The notes beneath the pieces were generated by a model. That model made no database searches. It was given only the letters and a program-made list of their open reading frames with translations, and was not told the DNA's origin. A program made the position numbers and the translations under genes. From NCBI GenBank assembly GCA_036245525.1, contig BTPG01000003.1:141565797-141629796 (forward strand): 64,000 nucleotides of DNA, written 5' to 3'. Shown in pieces: positions 33,033 through 43,639 of this stretch. The stretch comes from Semisulcospira habei (taxonomy: Eukaryota; Mollusca; Gastropoda; Semisulcospiridae). The first letter of the stretch is position 1. Every line of letters starts with the position of its first letter.

Positions 33033-33463
33033 AGGGGTGACCCTCTCTCACAAAATCAGTCTTAACTCGCATTTTGGATGTTTTGACATATATACATTTC
33101 TGAAAACTACAATGTTTGCTGATTACTGTGATATATGACTGTATGCTGTAGTGCAAAAATTGTAGAGGTTGTTAGTGTTTAAAGTTGTTAAAGCCTCCGG
33201 CGTCCATTTTGAGAAAACAGCCTGGGAAGTTTCTGTGTGCAGCATAATTGGGGCCAAGGGCAGACATTTAAAATCATTTTAAACCTATTTAATGGCATAT
33301 TTCATGATAAAGATTTTAAACATACAATACTTTGTTGTATGTAGAATACATTTCTGCAAAAAAGTGAAAATGACCCAAATTGACCTCCACGACATATTAT
33401 TACGTGTAGTGCTGATCGGCTCCCGGCGAGTTAAGACTGGTTTCGTGAGAGAGGGTCACCCCT
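33033..33463. mobile_element. Terminal-inverted-repeat MITE
   Basis: Left end 'aggggtgaccctctctcac' and right end 'gtgagagagggtcacccct' are exact inverted repeats. They extend inward as 'aaaatcagtcttaactcgc'/'gcgagttaagactggtttcg' for about 38 bp in total. The 431-bp element has no coding potential. A target duplication is not clear. Confidence 0.85.
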
Positions 33464-33665
33464 AGGGGCGAATGTTCAAGCCGCGCGAATGGTAAGTGCC
33501 AAAGCCCGTCCGCTCTGGAATCACATTGCTTCGCCGCTTTGTGTGATTTCGTTTCCTCCCTTGTATTCTGTTTTTAGCTTAGTAGGCGGCGGTGGCGTGC
33601 ACGCGGTGGCGCAGCGGATTTACATTAGTCAAATCTACTATCATCAGGTCCCTATGAAGTGGTTA

Positions 33666-34271
33666 TAAATACCAATGTTCTGTTTCAATGATGGAACGCG
33701 TTGCGTGTTTCCGAGGGGTAAAGGATCAAAGGTCAAACTAGGCACCGTGGACGCAGGCTCGCCGGCTTTGCGAGTCAAATAAGCCACGGGCCCTAATCGG
33801 TGCACGACGCAGCATGATCGTTATACTAGTAAATACTAGCAGGTTTACTGTAAGCGGAACCCGCATTGTGATTTTGACAGGATAGCTAGTATGGAAGGTT
33901 TATTCTACTTTCTTGTGGAAAATACGCCAACGGGATGTCGGAAAACATCAGTACACGTGTACACTGACACGTGTATAGACCACAACGACGACCTCGTGAC
34001 CTGCAGTATTGCGATACACTGATGCGGCCGGGTTCTGCTTTGTGACGTAGGCTCATAAATATGCATATTAATTCAAATAAAGGCGGCCGATGTAGACGAT
34101 AAATCCGCGACTCGGGTACAAAAACAATACACCCTCCAAACGATAAATTTCGACATTTGGCATTGTACTTACACCATAAAGCTCTAAGATAGTACACAAA
34201 GGACCCATTCACATACTGTCAACAGTATCTGTTACAGACAGTTTTCTGACTGTGTTGAGATGCTTGATCCT
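33666..34271. repeat. Dispersed repeat, copy 2 (partner at 148-692)
   Basis: Same-orientation homologue of 148-692. This copy has an extra segment near 33745-33790 ('ggcaccgtggacgcaggctc') not found in the first. Confidence 0.75.
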
Positions 34272-34851
34272 GGGGAAAATAACGTTAAAATAAAATATAC
34301 ATTTTCTAGAAACAGAGCCACTGGATGGAGAAAATATGGGTTTCTACCAATATAGTGGGTGGTTCTAAAAATACCTCTCACACAAACACTGGCATTACAG
34401 TGAAAATGGGTGTCGCATCAAATCAGTCACTTAAGCATTGACTATCTTAAGAAAATTAGGCGTCTGTAATAAGGTAAAGTTCATGGAATATTTGTTGCTT
34501 CTTTTTCACATTCACTTTAAGTCTGTCATCCTTTTTTTTTTTCAACTTAATGTGTATGTATGCATTAACATTTCATTAACATTTTATTGTGCAAAATCGA
34601 ATGAACACTGGCCCCTAACCTTTAGATTATGATTTTCACAGAGGAAATCTGTTAATCGTTGCTACGTTTTGTCCTTTTGGTGCACAACAGTTTTCATGGC
34701 ATTAAATGTGAGGGTCAAGATAATGTATTCCGGAACTTAAGGGACATTGTTTATGTGCTCTGGAGTTTGAGAGAAACAGCAACAGAGCATTTTGAATATT
34801 AACCCTTATCATTCGGAATACACCAGTGTGTGAAACAAGTGTGACTAAAAT
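34272..34851. other. Intergenic DNA, nothing recognised
   Basis: AT-rich sequence without domain-bearing ORFs or clear repeats. Confidence 0.5.
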
Positions 34852-34921
34852 AGTTCAAGGGTAATGCCAGAATAGCTTGGCGCCTCTAGGCGCCAAGCTA
34901 TTCTGGCACCACCCTTGAACT
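34852..34921. repeat. 70-bp hairpin
   Basis: The 21-bp arms 'tgccagaatagcttggcgcct' type pair perfectly around 'ct', and outer arms 'agttcaaggg'/'cccttgaact' extend them, with only one three-base mismatch. A half-copy ('attctggcacca..tgcttgaac') lies at 55150-55175. Confidence 0.85.
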
Positions 34922-35371
34922 AAAGCCATTGGTCTATGTCCTTATTTGTAAGTACTGCAATGTAGCTTGCATATGGCAGTGTACAAATTTGAAGCTTTTA
35001 GCCTCAGTATGATACGCGTTAAAAAGTGTGGAAAAATACGTAAGATAGGAAAAGACTCGGAGGAAGAAACTAACACTTAAAATGACAAAACAGACCACTG
35101 ACATTAATTTATTAACTGACAACATAAGAAATCACTTGAAAATTCAGCCTTTATTAATCACATCAAAGGTGCATACATATAAAAACACAGTAATTGTTTG
35201 TAAACACCTCAAATCAAACTATCAAGAGCAGTCATACCTTTTTCTCGCAACTTTGTGATGAGGAAAACTAGTTCTTGCCTTCGGGACGTAAAGGGTTTCA
35301 GCGACTTAGGTGCCTCTATTCATAAAATGGAGAAATATACTGAGTTCTATCAAGGGAGAAAATAAAGTTTA

Positions 35372-35992
35372 CCTCGCCCCGTACCTAGGTTAAACGCATG
35401 AGCGGCGCCATTGGTGTATTTTCGCACCAGACCGGTCGCTCGGACCGGTCATGTGCACCAGATCGGTTTAGAGCGTGTGCTTTCTGCACCTGTAATGAGC
35501 AATCTCGGAGAAAGTATCACGTGACCATCGTTTAATTGCTGCAAAATAAGATGAATAAAGAATGAACCCTTTCACATAAGCAATCATGCAATAATGCATC
35601 CTTATGCTAGCACCACGAAACATTACGCTATTTGGCCGATTTGAAAAATAGTTCGTGGCAGTAAGCACCGTCGTAGTTAAAGTTCGAGAGATGAGCGCAC
35701 TACAAGTACAATGGACTTGATTCAGGGGTGTGGGGCATGACACAAGTCTCCGCCATCTCTACACATAACTGCCGTGTTAGGGGAGGTAAAAGGCGCTAAA
35801 AGTAAACCGGAAACGAACCCTTTTTCGACTGCGATCACAATCTTCCGCGTTAACGTACGAGACCACACTACAAGTGCAGAAGCCTATCTGCACGCGCAGT
35901 TCTGGTGCACATGACCGGTCCGAGCGACCGGTCTGGTGCGAATTTAGCAACAATGGCACCGCGGGTGCGTTTAATCTAGGTACAGGGCGAGG
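35372..35992. mobile_element. Non-autonomous DNA transposon with TA duplication
   Basis: Terminal inverted repeats 'cctcgccccgtacctaggtt' (left) and 'aatctaggtacagggcgagg' (right) continue inward for about 120 bp, including the block 'gcaccagaccggtcgctcgg' in both arms. TA flanks both ends (35370-35371, 35993-35994). At 621 bp without an ORF it fits a MITE of a TA-targeting superfamily. Confidence 0.85.
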
Positions 35993-36289
35993 TATACCAA
36001 CTCATCTAAAGTTTGTGCTTCCTGTGACTTTTGAAAGAATGCATAGTTTGCAAGTATACTTTATAGTAACAAAACAATTACAGACATTTTTCACACATAC
36101 AAATTATGTGCCCACAAAACCTCACAAATGGGTGACCACCGTTTTTTGCGGTACTGAGTGAGTGCATTTAAAATGAGTTACCTACCTACCCAAAAAAGAT
36201 TTTAGGGGACATGCTTCTACTAAAGCTTATTTGCTGAGGAAGATATTCATGGTAATGAATTTTAATTGTCGTCTGGGTCTGCACATCAA

Positions 36290-36743
36290 ATGTCTTCTTC
36301 TAAAACAAATCATATTAACCCGTATTGAAACGAGTTTGAACAGCTTTCTCTTCAGCTTTCCCCCATGGTTTCCTTGAAAATCTATCTTTCTTTTGAACAG
36401 GAGCTGACGCAGTACCGTCATCATCAACACTATCAAGATTTTCATCAGGCTCTGGACGTCTTTTCTCTGTGCATGCTCATTGATTCCTGTGTTGTTGACT
36501 TGGTACTTGCTTCATTCACAGGTGCTGTTTTCCCTGAGACCGCTCTGCAAGTTTCTGATGTGTCTTCATTGCCAATCTCTTCATCACCCAACTCATCTCT
36601 AATGCAACTCTCAAAATCTGTCATCCCATTGTTAACTGACAAAGAATCTTCGCCACTTTTTCCTTTACAAGGACGTCTTGAGGTTGGCGGTAGATATGGC
36701 GATGTATCCGAATATCATGATCACGAAAATGTGCCAGCTGATT
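36290..36743 (-). pseudogene. Tyrosine-recombinase-like gene, C-terminal part
   Basis: From 36743 downward the - strand reads NQLAHFRDHDIRIHRHIYRQ then PQDVLVKEKVAKIL. The H-x3-H and Y fit the third catalytic box and nucleophilic Tyr of tyrosine recombinases in a metazoan family whose usual form, as I recall it, is LADFLGHD-x3-H-x3-Y-R. A stop follows at about 36625 in this frame; a second frame carries an acidic linker (CIRDELGDEEIGNEDTSE) and then ENLDSVDDDGTASAPVQKKD and RKPWGKAEEKAV, resembling the PW-containing C-terminal segment of that family. It continues the fragment ending at 46755 (SELDN to NQLAHF) if the LINEs in between are removed. Confidence 0.6.
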
Positions 36744-38426
36744 TTCTCGGATAAGATTAAGCACATCCGCTCTGAACTAGACTCATGTTCATGTGATCCC
36801 CTACTTTTGACGTGTATAATGGCCCTTCACTGTCTCGTTTCGAGCCAATGACTGAGCAGGAGATCCATGAACTCATTATGAAGTCACCAACAAAGAGCTG
36901 TATGCTTGATCCCTTGCCCACGTCCCTCATAAAACAGTGTATTGATGATCTCCTCCCACTGATTACCACCATAGTTAATGCCTCTCTCTCTACAGGCGCA
37001 GTGCCTACTCAGTTTAAACATGCTGTTGTGACACCACTCTTGAAAAAGACTGGACTGGACCCAAACGACTTGAAGCATTTTAGACCTGTCTCTAACCTTC
37101 CGTTTATTTCAAAGATTTTGGAGAAGGTTGTTATGAAACAGCTACAAAGCCATTTGTCTGGAAACGGTCTTTTAGAAATGCACCAGTCGGCATACAGAAA
37201 CACAGCACGGAGACTGCTGTGCTGAGCGTCCTGGATGGTCTGCTAGTGAAGGCAGACGAGAGACTTGTCTCTCTCATTGCTCTGCTGGACCTCAGCGCAG
37301 CATTCGACACGCTCGATCATTCTGTTTTGCTGAGGAGGTTAGAGGTGACCTTTGGCATCCGTGGTACCGCCCTGGCCTGGTTCACTTCATACGTTAAGGA
37401 TCGTTCTCAGGCTGTCGTTGTTAATAGCCAGCTATCTGCTTCTAGTCTTTGTTGTGTGGAGTCCCTCAGGGTTCCGTATTAGGGCCTGTTTTGTTCACTC
37501 TATATTCACAACCTCTATCTGATGTAATTGCCGCCCATGAGTGTGATTTTCACAAGTATGCTGACGATACTGAATTGTCAAGAAGTAGCGCGCCTAGCCA
37601 TTTCAGCTCCGCTAAGATGAGCGTACAGTGTTGTATAAACGACGTCCTGTCCTGGATGACTAGCAACAAACTTAAGCTTAACGCTGACAAAACCAAAGTC
37701 GGGCATGCCTGCCGGCTCTCAGTCTCGCCTTAGTCTGATTGACGGCGAGTTCGCAAACATTGGTGGCTGCAGCGTTCCCTTCCAGAAATGTGTCAAATAT
37801 CTGGTTGTGAAGATTGATTCGACGCTGTCCATGCATGATCATATCAGTAGCGTCTGCCGAGCTGGTTTCGTGGAGCTGCGCAGAATTTCTTCCCTCAGAC
37901 CGTATCTCACAGAAAGTGCGGCGTCAAGACTTGTAAATGCATTCATTACTTCCAGGCTCGATTATTGCAATTCTGTACTGGCAGGTTTACCGGCAGATCA
38001 GATTTCACGCTTGCAGATGATTCAAAACAATGCAACGCGTCTCATCTGGAAGAAACGAAAGAGAGACCACATGACGCCTCTACTGAAGCAGCTGCACTGG
38101 CTGCCCGTAAAATTCCGCTGCCAGTACAAAATTGCAATTTTCGCCTATCGGCATTTTGACGGATCTCTCCCACCGTATCTCTCTGCCAAGCTGTCTGCTT
38201 ATCAGCCATTACGCACCCTCCGTTCCTCCAGTGAAACACTTTTTAAAATCCCAAAGCTTAACATGAAAACTGTCGGGGAGCGTTCTTTCACCTTTTTAGC
38301 CCCAAGTGTGTGGAACTCCCTGCCAACTGAAATGTGGAATCTGCCCACATTGTCACAGTTCAAAGCTCACTTAAAGATTTTTCTTTTTTGTCGAGCATTT
38401 AACACTTAGCTCATATTTAGCTAACA
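36744..38426 (+). pseudogene. CR1/L2-group LINE reverse transcriptase, 5'-truncated
   Basis: It begins FSDKIKHIRSELDSCSCDP at 36744, inside the connector, and continues through MTEQEIHELIMKSPTKSCML, fingers VVTPLLKKTGLDPNDLKHFR, motif A LIALLDLSAAFDTLDHSVLL (37270-37330), motif [24 protein letters not shown] (37559-37580), the thumb and C-terminal TRLIWKKRKRDHMTPLLKQL and LHWLPV, to a stop at 38407. The RT residues are present, but frameshifts near 37200, 37480 and 37710 break the ORF. No endonuclease remains. It abuts the (ATA)n tail of the - strand LINE. Confidence 0.88.
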
Positions 38427-38610
38427 TAATAATAATAATAATACTGTTTATTGCCATTTGCCTTAAGACATAAAGCATAGGAATGTGTGCTGGTGTCGTT
38501 ACAATTACAAACATCTCAGTCGACTCTATCACACAATTCAATGCTCTACACACACTGTCAAAACTTTAAAACTGAACAACTAATCTCACAACCCAATGCG
38601 TACCCATTCA

Positions 38611-38622
38611 CACACCCACGCT
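38611..38622 (+). repeat. Target-site duplication (left), I-type LINE
   Basis: 'cacacccacgct' recurs exactly at 43140-43151. Confidence 0.88.
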
Positions 38623-39279
38623 GTGGGTCAAATGGTTGTTGTGATGCGTCTAGTGTGGTAGTGTAGCGTCTGTGCTTGTCGCTCTCGCTTTCAGCTCCCA
38701 CCGCTGGCTAGCAGTTTTGCAAAAAGGGGAGCAGAACATGTCAGTCTCTCCCTGCCAGTACACAGCCTCTCCAACAACAAGCCTCATGTAGTGCCTCCTC
38801 GTGGTGACTCATGGTAACCGAGCACCTTAGGGACTCGGGCTGAACTACAGAGGACTCGGAGGAGATCTGGCCCCCAGACATGCGGCATGCAGGCCCATCG
38901 ATGTGTGGACAAGCCCTGATGCCCATGAACCAGATCCCCAGCTATGGGTAAATAGCCCCACTGCCTTGTGGGTGCCTTGGGAGAGGCAAAGGCTAGGGGA
39001 GTAAACCCTATACAAATCCGGGCAGGGATGCTCGATAGCCTTGGTTGGCAGATCTCCTTCGAGAAGGAAAACTCCGAGGAAAAACCTGAGTAGATGGGAC
39101 CCATAAGCCTTGGTCGGCAATCCATCTAGGAGAAGGATACTCCAAAACTAAACCATCCTGTGCTCCCAGGAAAGGCCTTTTGACCAGGAGCTCCGACAGA
39201 AACCCCGAGTGCTGAAGACGGAGGTACTGGGCTGCACAGCGCACTCTAATAAACCACAGTACCATGCATATACAGCCAT

Positions 39280-40362
39280 ATGACACTTGGAGATGGATTC
39301 AAGAGGAATGGTGCTCGCCCTGTGGAGTCTCACCAGGCAGGTGCAGTACCGGGCTCTGCGCCTCTTCGGAGCCCACCCCCAGCGACTGGAGGACCTTCCC
39401 GACTGTCTCGAGGAGCCAGGGGACTGGGAAGTAGAGCGACTGGCCAGCGAAAAAACAAGATCAGAGACAAAGAAAAAGCCAATGTGAACATCATGCAATG
39501 GAATGCCGAAGGGGTTACCAACAAGAAAACAGAACTAGAGCACTTTTTGCATGAAAACAGCATAAACATCTGCTGTATACAAGAGACACACCTGCAAGAA
39601 GGGAAACCCTTTAAGGTCAGAGGATATCAGGTCTTCCGAAATGATCGCCAAGGGAGGAAGAAAGGGGGGGTTATGACCCTAGTTAGAAACAACCTGAATG
39701 CCAGCGAAACCAGGAGATTCATGGAAGAGGCAGAATACATCCAGGTCAAGGTAACCACCAGTGACAGCACCCTTGACCTTGTCAACTACTACTGCCCTAA
39801 TGATAAGTTGCTGTCCCTCGACACTATCCAGGTCCCGGACAGTGGATTCCTCATCACTGGTGACTTCAACAGCCAGTCCCAGAGTTGGGGATATGACACA
39901 CTGGACAAGAGAGGAGAAGACATTGAGGAGTGGCAAGATGAAAACCACCTGATACTTGCCAATGACCCTGAGGACCAACCTACCTTCTACTCTCGCCGCT
40001 GGCACACCACCACTACACCGGACCTGGCGCTTTGCACTGAAGATGTTCATAAGCGCCTCAGCAGAACAGTAGGACCACAGCTAGGAGGAAGTGACCACCG
40101 CCCTATCCTCCTAACCCTAAAAGGATGCACAGCAGCTAGCTCGCCACACCGGCCAAGATGGAACTACCGAAAGGCAGACTGGCGCTTGTTTAGTATCCGA
40201 ACAAATGAGCTAATGCAAGACCTCGCTGTGTCTGGAAGGAACATCAACAATGTGGTCAGAGAGTTTAATGACATTATCAGTAAGGCAGCCAAGGAATCCA
40301 TACCTCGAGGGGTCCGGAAAAACTACCCCATACTGGACCGCAGATCTTCAGAAAGCACATGA
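39280..40362 (+). CDS. I-type LINE ORF, endonuclease part (before frameshift)
   Basis: 360 codons. The N-terminal about 70 residues are Pro/Gly/Arg-rich. The endonuclease runs about residues 72-285: NIMQWNAEGVTNKKTELEHF, catalytic Glu in CIQETHL, FLITGDFNSQSQSWGYDT, and GGSDHRPILLTL. Catalytic residues are intact. The frame ends at 40360 because of a one-base shift near 40320, in or beside 'ggaaaaactacccc'; the true product continues as PYWTADLQKAHDNL in the frame of the 40250 ORF. A homopolymer sequencing error is as likely as a real mutation. The start at 39280 is the first Met in frame with no better alternative. Confidence 0.88.
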   Translation: MTLGDGFKRNGARPVESHQAGAVPGSAPLRSPPPATGGPSRLSRGARGLGSRATGQRKNKIRDKEKANVNIMQWNAEGVTNKKTELEHFLHENSINICCIQETHLQEGKPFKVRGYQVFRNDRQGRKKGGVMTLVRNNLNASETRRFMEEAEYIQVKVTTSDSTLDLVNYYCPNDKLLSLDTIQVPDSGFLITGDFNSQSQSWGYDTLDKRGEDIEEWQDENHLILANDPEDQPTFYSRRWHTTTTPDLALCTEDVHKRLSRTVGPQLGGSDHRPILLTLKGCTAASSPHRPRWNYRKADWRLFSIRTNELMQDLAVSGRNINNVVREFNDIISKAAKESIPRGVRKNYPILDRRSSEST

Positions 40363-43111
40363 CAACCTCACTAGGGCCAGAGAAGACGCTGAAACCAACC
40401 CCAGACAAGAAAACAACATCAAGCTACAACACAGTAAGGCCCAGTATCTGAAGATGAAGTTGGAGTGCACAAGAAGAAGTTGGAGAGAGAAGACTGCAAG
40501 ACTAAACATGGACAGGGACACCACGAAGTTGTGGAGACTGACCAAGGCGTTGAACGATGAGGGCACCAGGGAACAGAAGATCACCTTGGAAGAAGAAGGG
40601 AAAGCACTGACTGGTAGGAAAGCTGCAAACATGTTTCCAGAGATCTATGCGAAAGAAAGTGACATCACTGTCCCACGAATGCTTGCGAAAGAAATCAGAC
40701 AGGAAGAAAGAGAGAGAACAAGAGATGCGAACATCCATGATGCAATGAAGAAGGACATCACCCTTCCAGAACTGAAGATGGCCATCAAACAGCTGAAGAA
40801 GAAAAAATCTCCAGGTCCAGACAGCATCTCAAACGAGATGTTACAACACCTTGGCAACACTGCCTTAATGAAGCTACTGGACATCTTTAACCACAGCTGG
40901 AGAGGAGGACAGGTACCCCAGTGCTGGAAGGAAGCCAGGATGATCCCAATTTTGAAGAAAGGGAAGAATAAGTCCAAAGCCCTGAGTTATCGCCCCATCA
41001 GCCTGACAAGTTGTGTGTGCAAGACCATGGAGCGCATCATCAACAAGCGCCTGCAGTGGTACCTGGACTCCGAGAGCATTATCGTGCCAGAGCAAGCTGG
41101 CTTCAGAAGCTACAAGAGTACAGAAGACCAGACAACACACCTTGCACAGGTCATAGAAGATGCCTTTCAAGATCAGAAGATGACATTAGCTGCCTTCATT
41201 GACCTACAGAAGGCTTTCGACAAGGTGTGGAAGGATGGTCTCCTTGTGAAACTCCTTCGCAGTGGCATCCAAGGGAATATGTACCGGTGGACCAAGTCAT
41301 ACCTGCACAATCGCAGAGCCCGTGTGACAGTGGATGGGTACTGTGGCCAAAAAGTGCTGTTGCGTCAGGGGGTGCCACAGGGGGGAGTCTTGTCACCGAC
41401 CCTGTTCATACTTTTCATCAACGACCTTGTGCCAGAGCTACCAAAAGAAGTACACGCAGCCCTGTACGCAGACGACCTGGTACTCTGGTGCACAGAAGAG
41501 TATGCAACAACTGCTACATACAGGATGCAGCTAGCCCTGGACAGGCTGACAGACTGGACCAACAACTGGTGTGTGACCATTAACACAGAAAAATCATCAG
41601 CCACACTCTTCTCTCTCTCCAACAAGGCAAAGGCTGGCAACCTAACACTGGGCAACACCCCGCTGCGGTATGAAGACCAACAGACATACCTGGGAGTCAC
41701 CCTTGACAAGAGGCTGACGTGGAAGCCGCACATTTGGAATGCAGAAGCGAAAGCTAGAAGAAAGCTGAACATCATGAGAACACTGGCTGGAACACAATGG
41801 GGAGCCAATGAAAAGATCCTCAAAAATGTATATCAAGGCACAGTGAGACCACACCTTGAGTACGGATCTAATGCATGGTTGACGGCAGCCCAGTCACACC
41901 AGCAGACCATTGACAGAGTTCAGAACCAGGCACTGCGTATCATCACCGGCGCAATGAGATCCACACCAATTGAAAAGATGGAAGAGACAACAGGCATCCC
42001 ACCCCTGCGCATGAGAAGAGATTGCAAAGCCTTGATACAGTCCACAAAGATCAAGTCTTCCAAAGACCATCCTATGAACGCTAGGATGAAACTACCAACC
42101 TCAGGGAGACTGAAAAGATCAAGCTTTGTGCAGGAGACGAGAGCACTGCAGAGAAAACACCAGGCAAAGCTGCCTGCGCAGGTAGAGGCTCTGAATCCTG
42201 CTAGCGACCTTCCACCTTGGGAAAGTAAGCCAGAAAACATCACCATCTCTTCCACGGTACCCTACATCACCACCAGAAATGAGCACAGCACTGTGAGCAA
42301 GAAAGCCCTGACACTGGCCATGCTCGAAGAAAAGTATCCCCAGGAAGCATGGATACGGGCATACACCGATGGATCAGCCACAGATGCAGTTCAGGATGGA
42401 GGGGCTGGGGTGTACATTCAGTACCCAAACGGAAAATGGCAGGCAGAGGCAGTACCAACAGGCCTTCACTGCACAAATTACAGAGCTGAGGTTGAAGCCC
42501 TGGTCCGCGCAGCTAACACCCTTAGTGGCACTGCAGACCCTGATGCCCAGATTGTCTTCCTTACTGATGCCATGTCTGTCCTTGAGGCAGCAACAGCAAG
42601 CAAACTGCCACGTCTACAAGAGGCACTGCAAAACATCAAGTGCACCAGACTGGTGCTGCAGTGGATCCCTTCACACTGTGGCATCTACGGCAATGAAGAA
42701 GCTGACAGAATGGCAAAAGTGGGCGCAGAGAAAGAACAAGATGAAAATGGAGTCAGCTTCACAGAGATGAAGACCATCATTAAGTCTGTGTACAGACCAC
42801 CTCAACGGCCCCTAGACAGTTACCATCAGCTGTCCAGACAAGAGCAGGTGACCATCTTTCGTCTGAGGACCGGGCACAACCGACTCAATTTCCACCTGCA
42901 CAGACGCTTCCACCTCGTGCCATCTCCCCTGTGCCCTTGTGGAGAAGCAGAGCAGACCGCAGAGCACATCCTCCAGGACTGTGGGAACCACCAGCCGCTG
43001 AGGGAGGAGATATGGCCGAAGCCCGCCACTCTACAAGAGAAACTGTACGGGCCTGTGGAGGCGCTACAGAAGACCACAGATTTCATTTTGAGAGCCAAAC
43101 TCCAAGTGTGA
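40250..43111 (+). CDS. I-type LINE ORF, reverse transcriptase-RNase H part
   Basis: Real homology starts near 40325 (TPYWTADLQKAHDNL). The RT spans about 40780-41700: KKKKSPGPDSISNEML, motif A LAAFIDLQKAFDKVWKDGLL, motif B RQGVPQGGVLSPTLF, YADD (41464-41475). An RNase H domain follows with YTDGSATDA (42362), the Glu in NYRAEVEAL, the Asp in FLTDAMSVLEA, and WIPSHCGIYGNEEADRMAKV, that is, the complete D-E-D-D set and the His. A terminal Cys/His block (CPCGEAEQTAEHILQDC) is typical of I/Jockey-superfamily C-termini. RNase H removes the RNA strand during cDNA synthesis. The open frame is uninterrupted to 43111. Confidence 0.93.
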   Translation: MWSESLMTLSVRQPRNPYLEGSGKTTPYWTADLQKAHDNLTRAREDAETNPRQENNIKLQHSKAQYLKMKLECTRRSWREKTARLNMDRDTTKLWRLTKALNDEGTREQKITLEEEGKALTGRKAANMFPEIYAKESDITVPRMLAKEIRQEERERTRDANIHDAMKKDITLPELKMAIKQLKKKKSPGPDSISNEMLQHLGNTALMKLLDIFNHSWRGGQVPQCWKEARMIPILKKGKNKSKALSYRPISLTSCVCKTMERIINKRLQWYLDSESIIVPEQAGFRSYKSTEDQTTHLAQVIEDAFQDQKMTLAAFIDLQKAFDKVWKDGLLVKLLRSGIQGNMYRWTKSYLHNRRARVTVDGYCGQKVLLRQGVPQGGVLSPTLFILFINDLVPELPKEVHAALYADDLVLWCTEEYATTATYRMQLALDRLTDWTNNWCVTINTEKSSATLFSLSNKAKAGNLTLGNTPLRYEDQQTYLGVTLDKRLTWKPHIWNAEAKARRKLNIMRTLAGTQWGANEKILKNVYQGTVRPHLEYGSNAWLTAAQSHQQTIDRVQNQALRIITGAMRSTPIEKMEETTGIPPLRMRRDCKALIQSTKIKSSKDHPMNARMKLPTSGRLKRSSFVQETRALQRKHQAKLPAQVEALNPASDLPPWESKPENITISSTVPYITTRNEHSTVSKKALTLAMLEEKYPQEAWIRAYTDGSATDAVQDGGAGVYIQYPNGKWQAEAVPTGLHCTNYRAEVEALVRAANTLSGTADPDAQIVFLTDAMSVLEAATASKLPRLQEALQNIKCTRLVLQWIPSHCGIYGNEEADRMAKVGAEKEQDENGVSFTEMKTIIKSVYRPPQRPLDSYHQLSRQEQVTIFRLRTGHNRLNFHLHRRFHLVPSPLCPCGEAEQTAEHILQDCGNHQPLREEIWPKPATLQEKLYGPVEALQKTTDFILRAKLQV

Positions 43112-43139
43112 CGGCGTTCGAGAAGAAGAAGAAGAAGAA

Positions 43140-43151
43140 CACACCCACGCT
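43140..43151 (+). repeat. Target-site duplication (right), I-type LINE
   Basis: Exact copy of 38611-38622, immediately after the (AAG)n tail. Confidence 0.88.
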
Positions 43152-43639
43152 CATTTCCCACACACACGGACACAACACACACGCCTATTAATCTAAGAAG
43201 TCTAAATTAATGAAAGGTATATCGTTTAAAATGAAAACAGACTATCATAGAGTAAATATGTCACTAATTTAGTGATCACAGTCGGGTGTAAAACTAGTTA
43301 ATATATACCGTAAGACTAGGCTAATACTGATATGCACTATTCTCTCAACCGTCGGGGGCGCGCCCTGCCGGGGAGGAGACTCATGGAGTCAACTCGACCA
43401 AAAGCACCACCAACAACCAAGGGGATAGCACAAGGGATGGGCGAGGGCGAGGTACTCTGTAGGCCGGCCACACAATTCCATACACATACGCACACTCACT
43501 CAGTCATTCACGAAAACATCAGTCCTCGGCAATGAAACTCTATGATCGGCCCACAGAGTACATCATCGCACGCTTATAGCACTGAAAGGGCTCGGACAGC
43601 ACTAGGGTAAAAACTGTTACTAAACTGTTTATCCCGTGC

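Larger units (their letters stand above)
38623..43139 (+). mobile_element. Near-complete I-clade-like LINE with RNase H
   Basis: A 4.5-kb element bounded by a 12-bp target duplication, with a 5' UTR of about 650 bp, EN-RT-RNase H coding region and an (AAG)n 3' tail (43121-43139). The only clear lesion is one frameshift near 40320. No separate gag-like ORF1 is present; the 5' UTR has only short ORFs and a degenerate internal repeat ('agccttggt.ggca' at 39037 and 39107). It was inserted into the 3' UTR of the - strand LINE, so it is younger than that one. Confidence 0.9.

Noticed and set aside
36365..36754. 129-codon + strand ORF
   Set aside because: It is the complement of the recombinase-like fragment, whose - strand reading has recognisable motifs.
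38741..39286. Small - strand ORFs upstream of the I-type LINE as an ORF1
   Set aside because: They are on the wrong strand and lack any gag-like zinc knuckle; the region is treated as 5' UTR.
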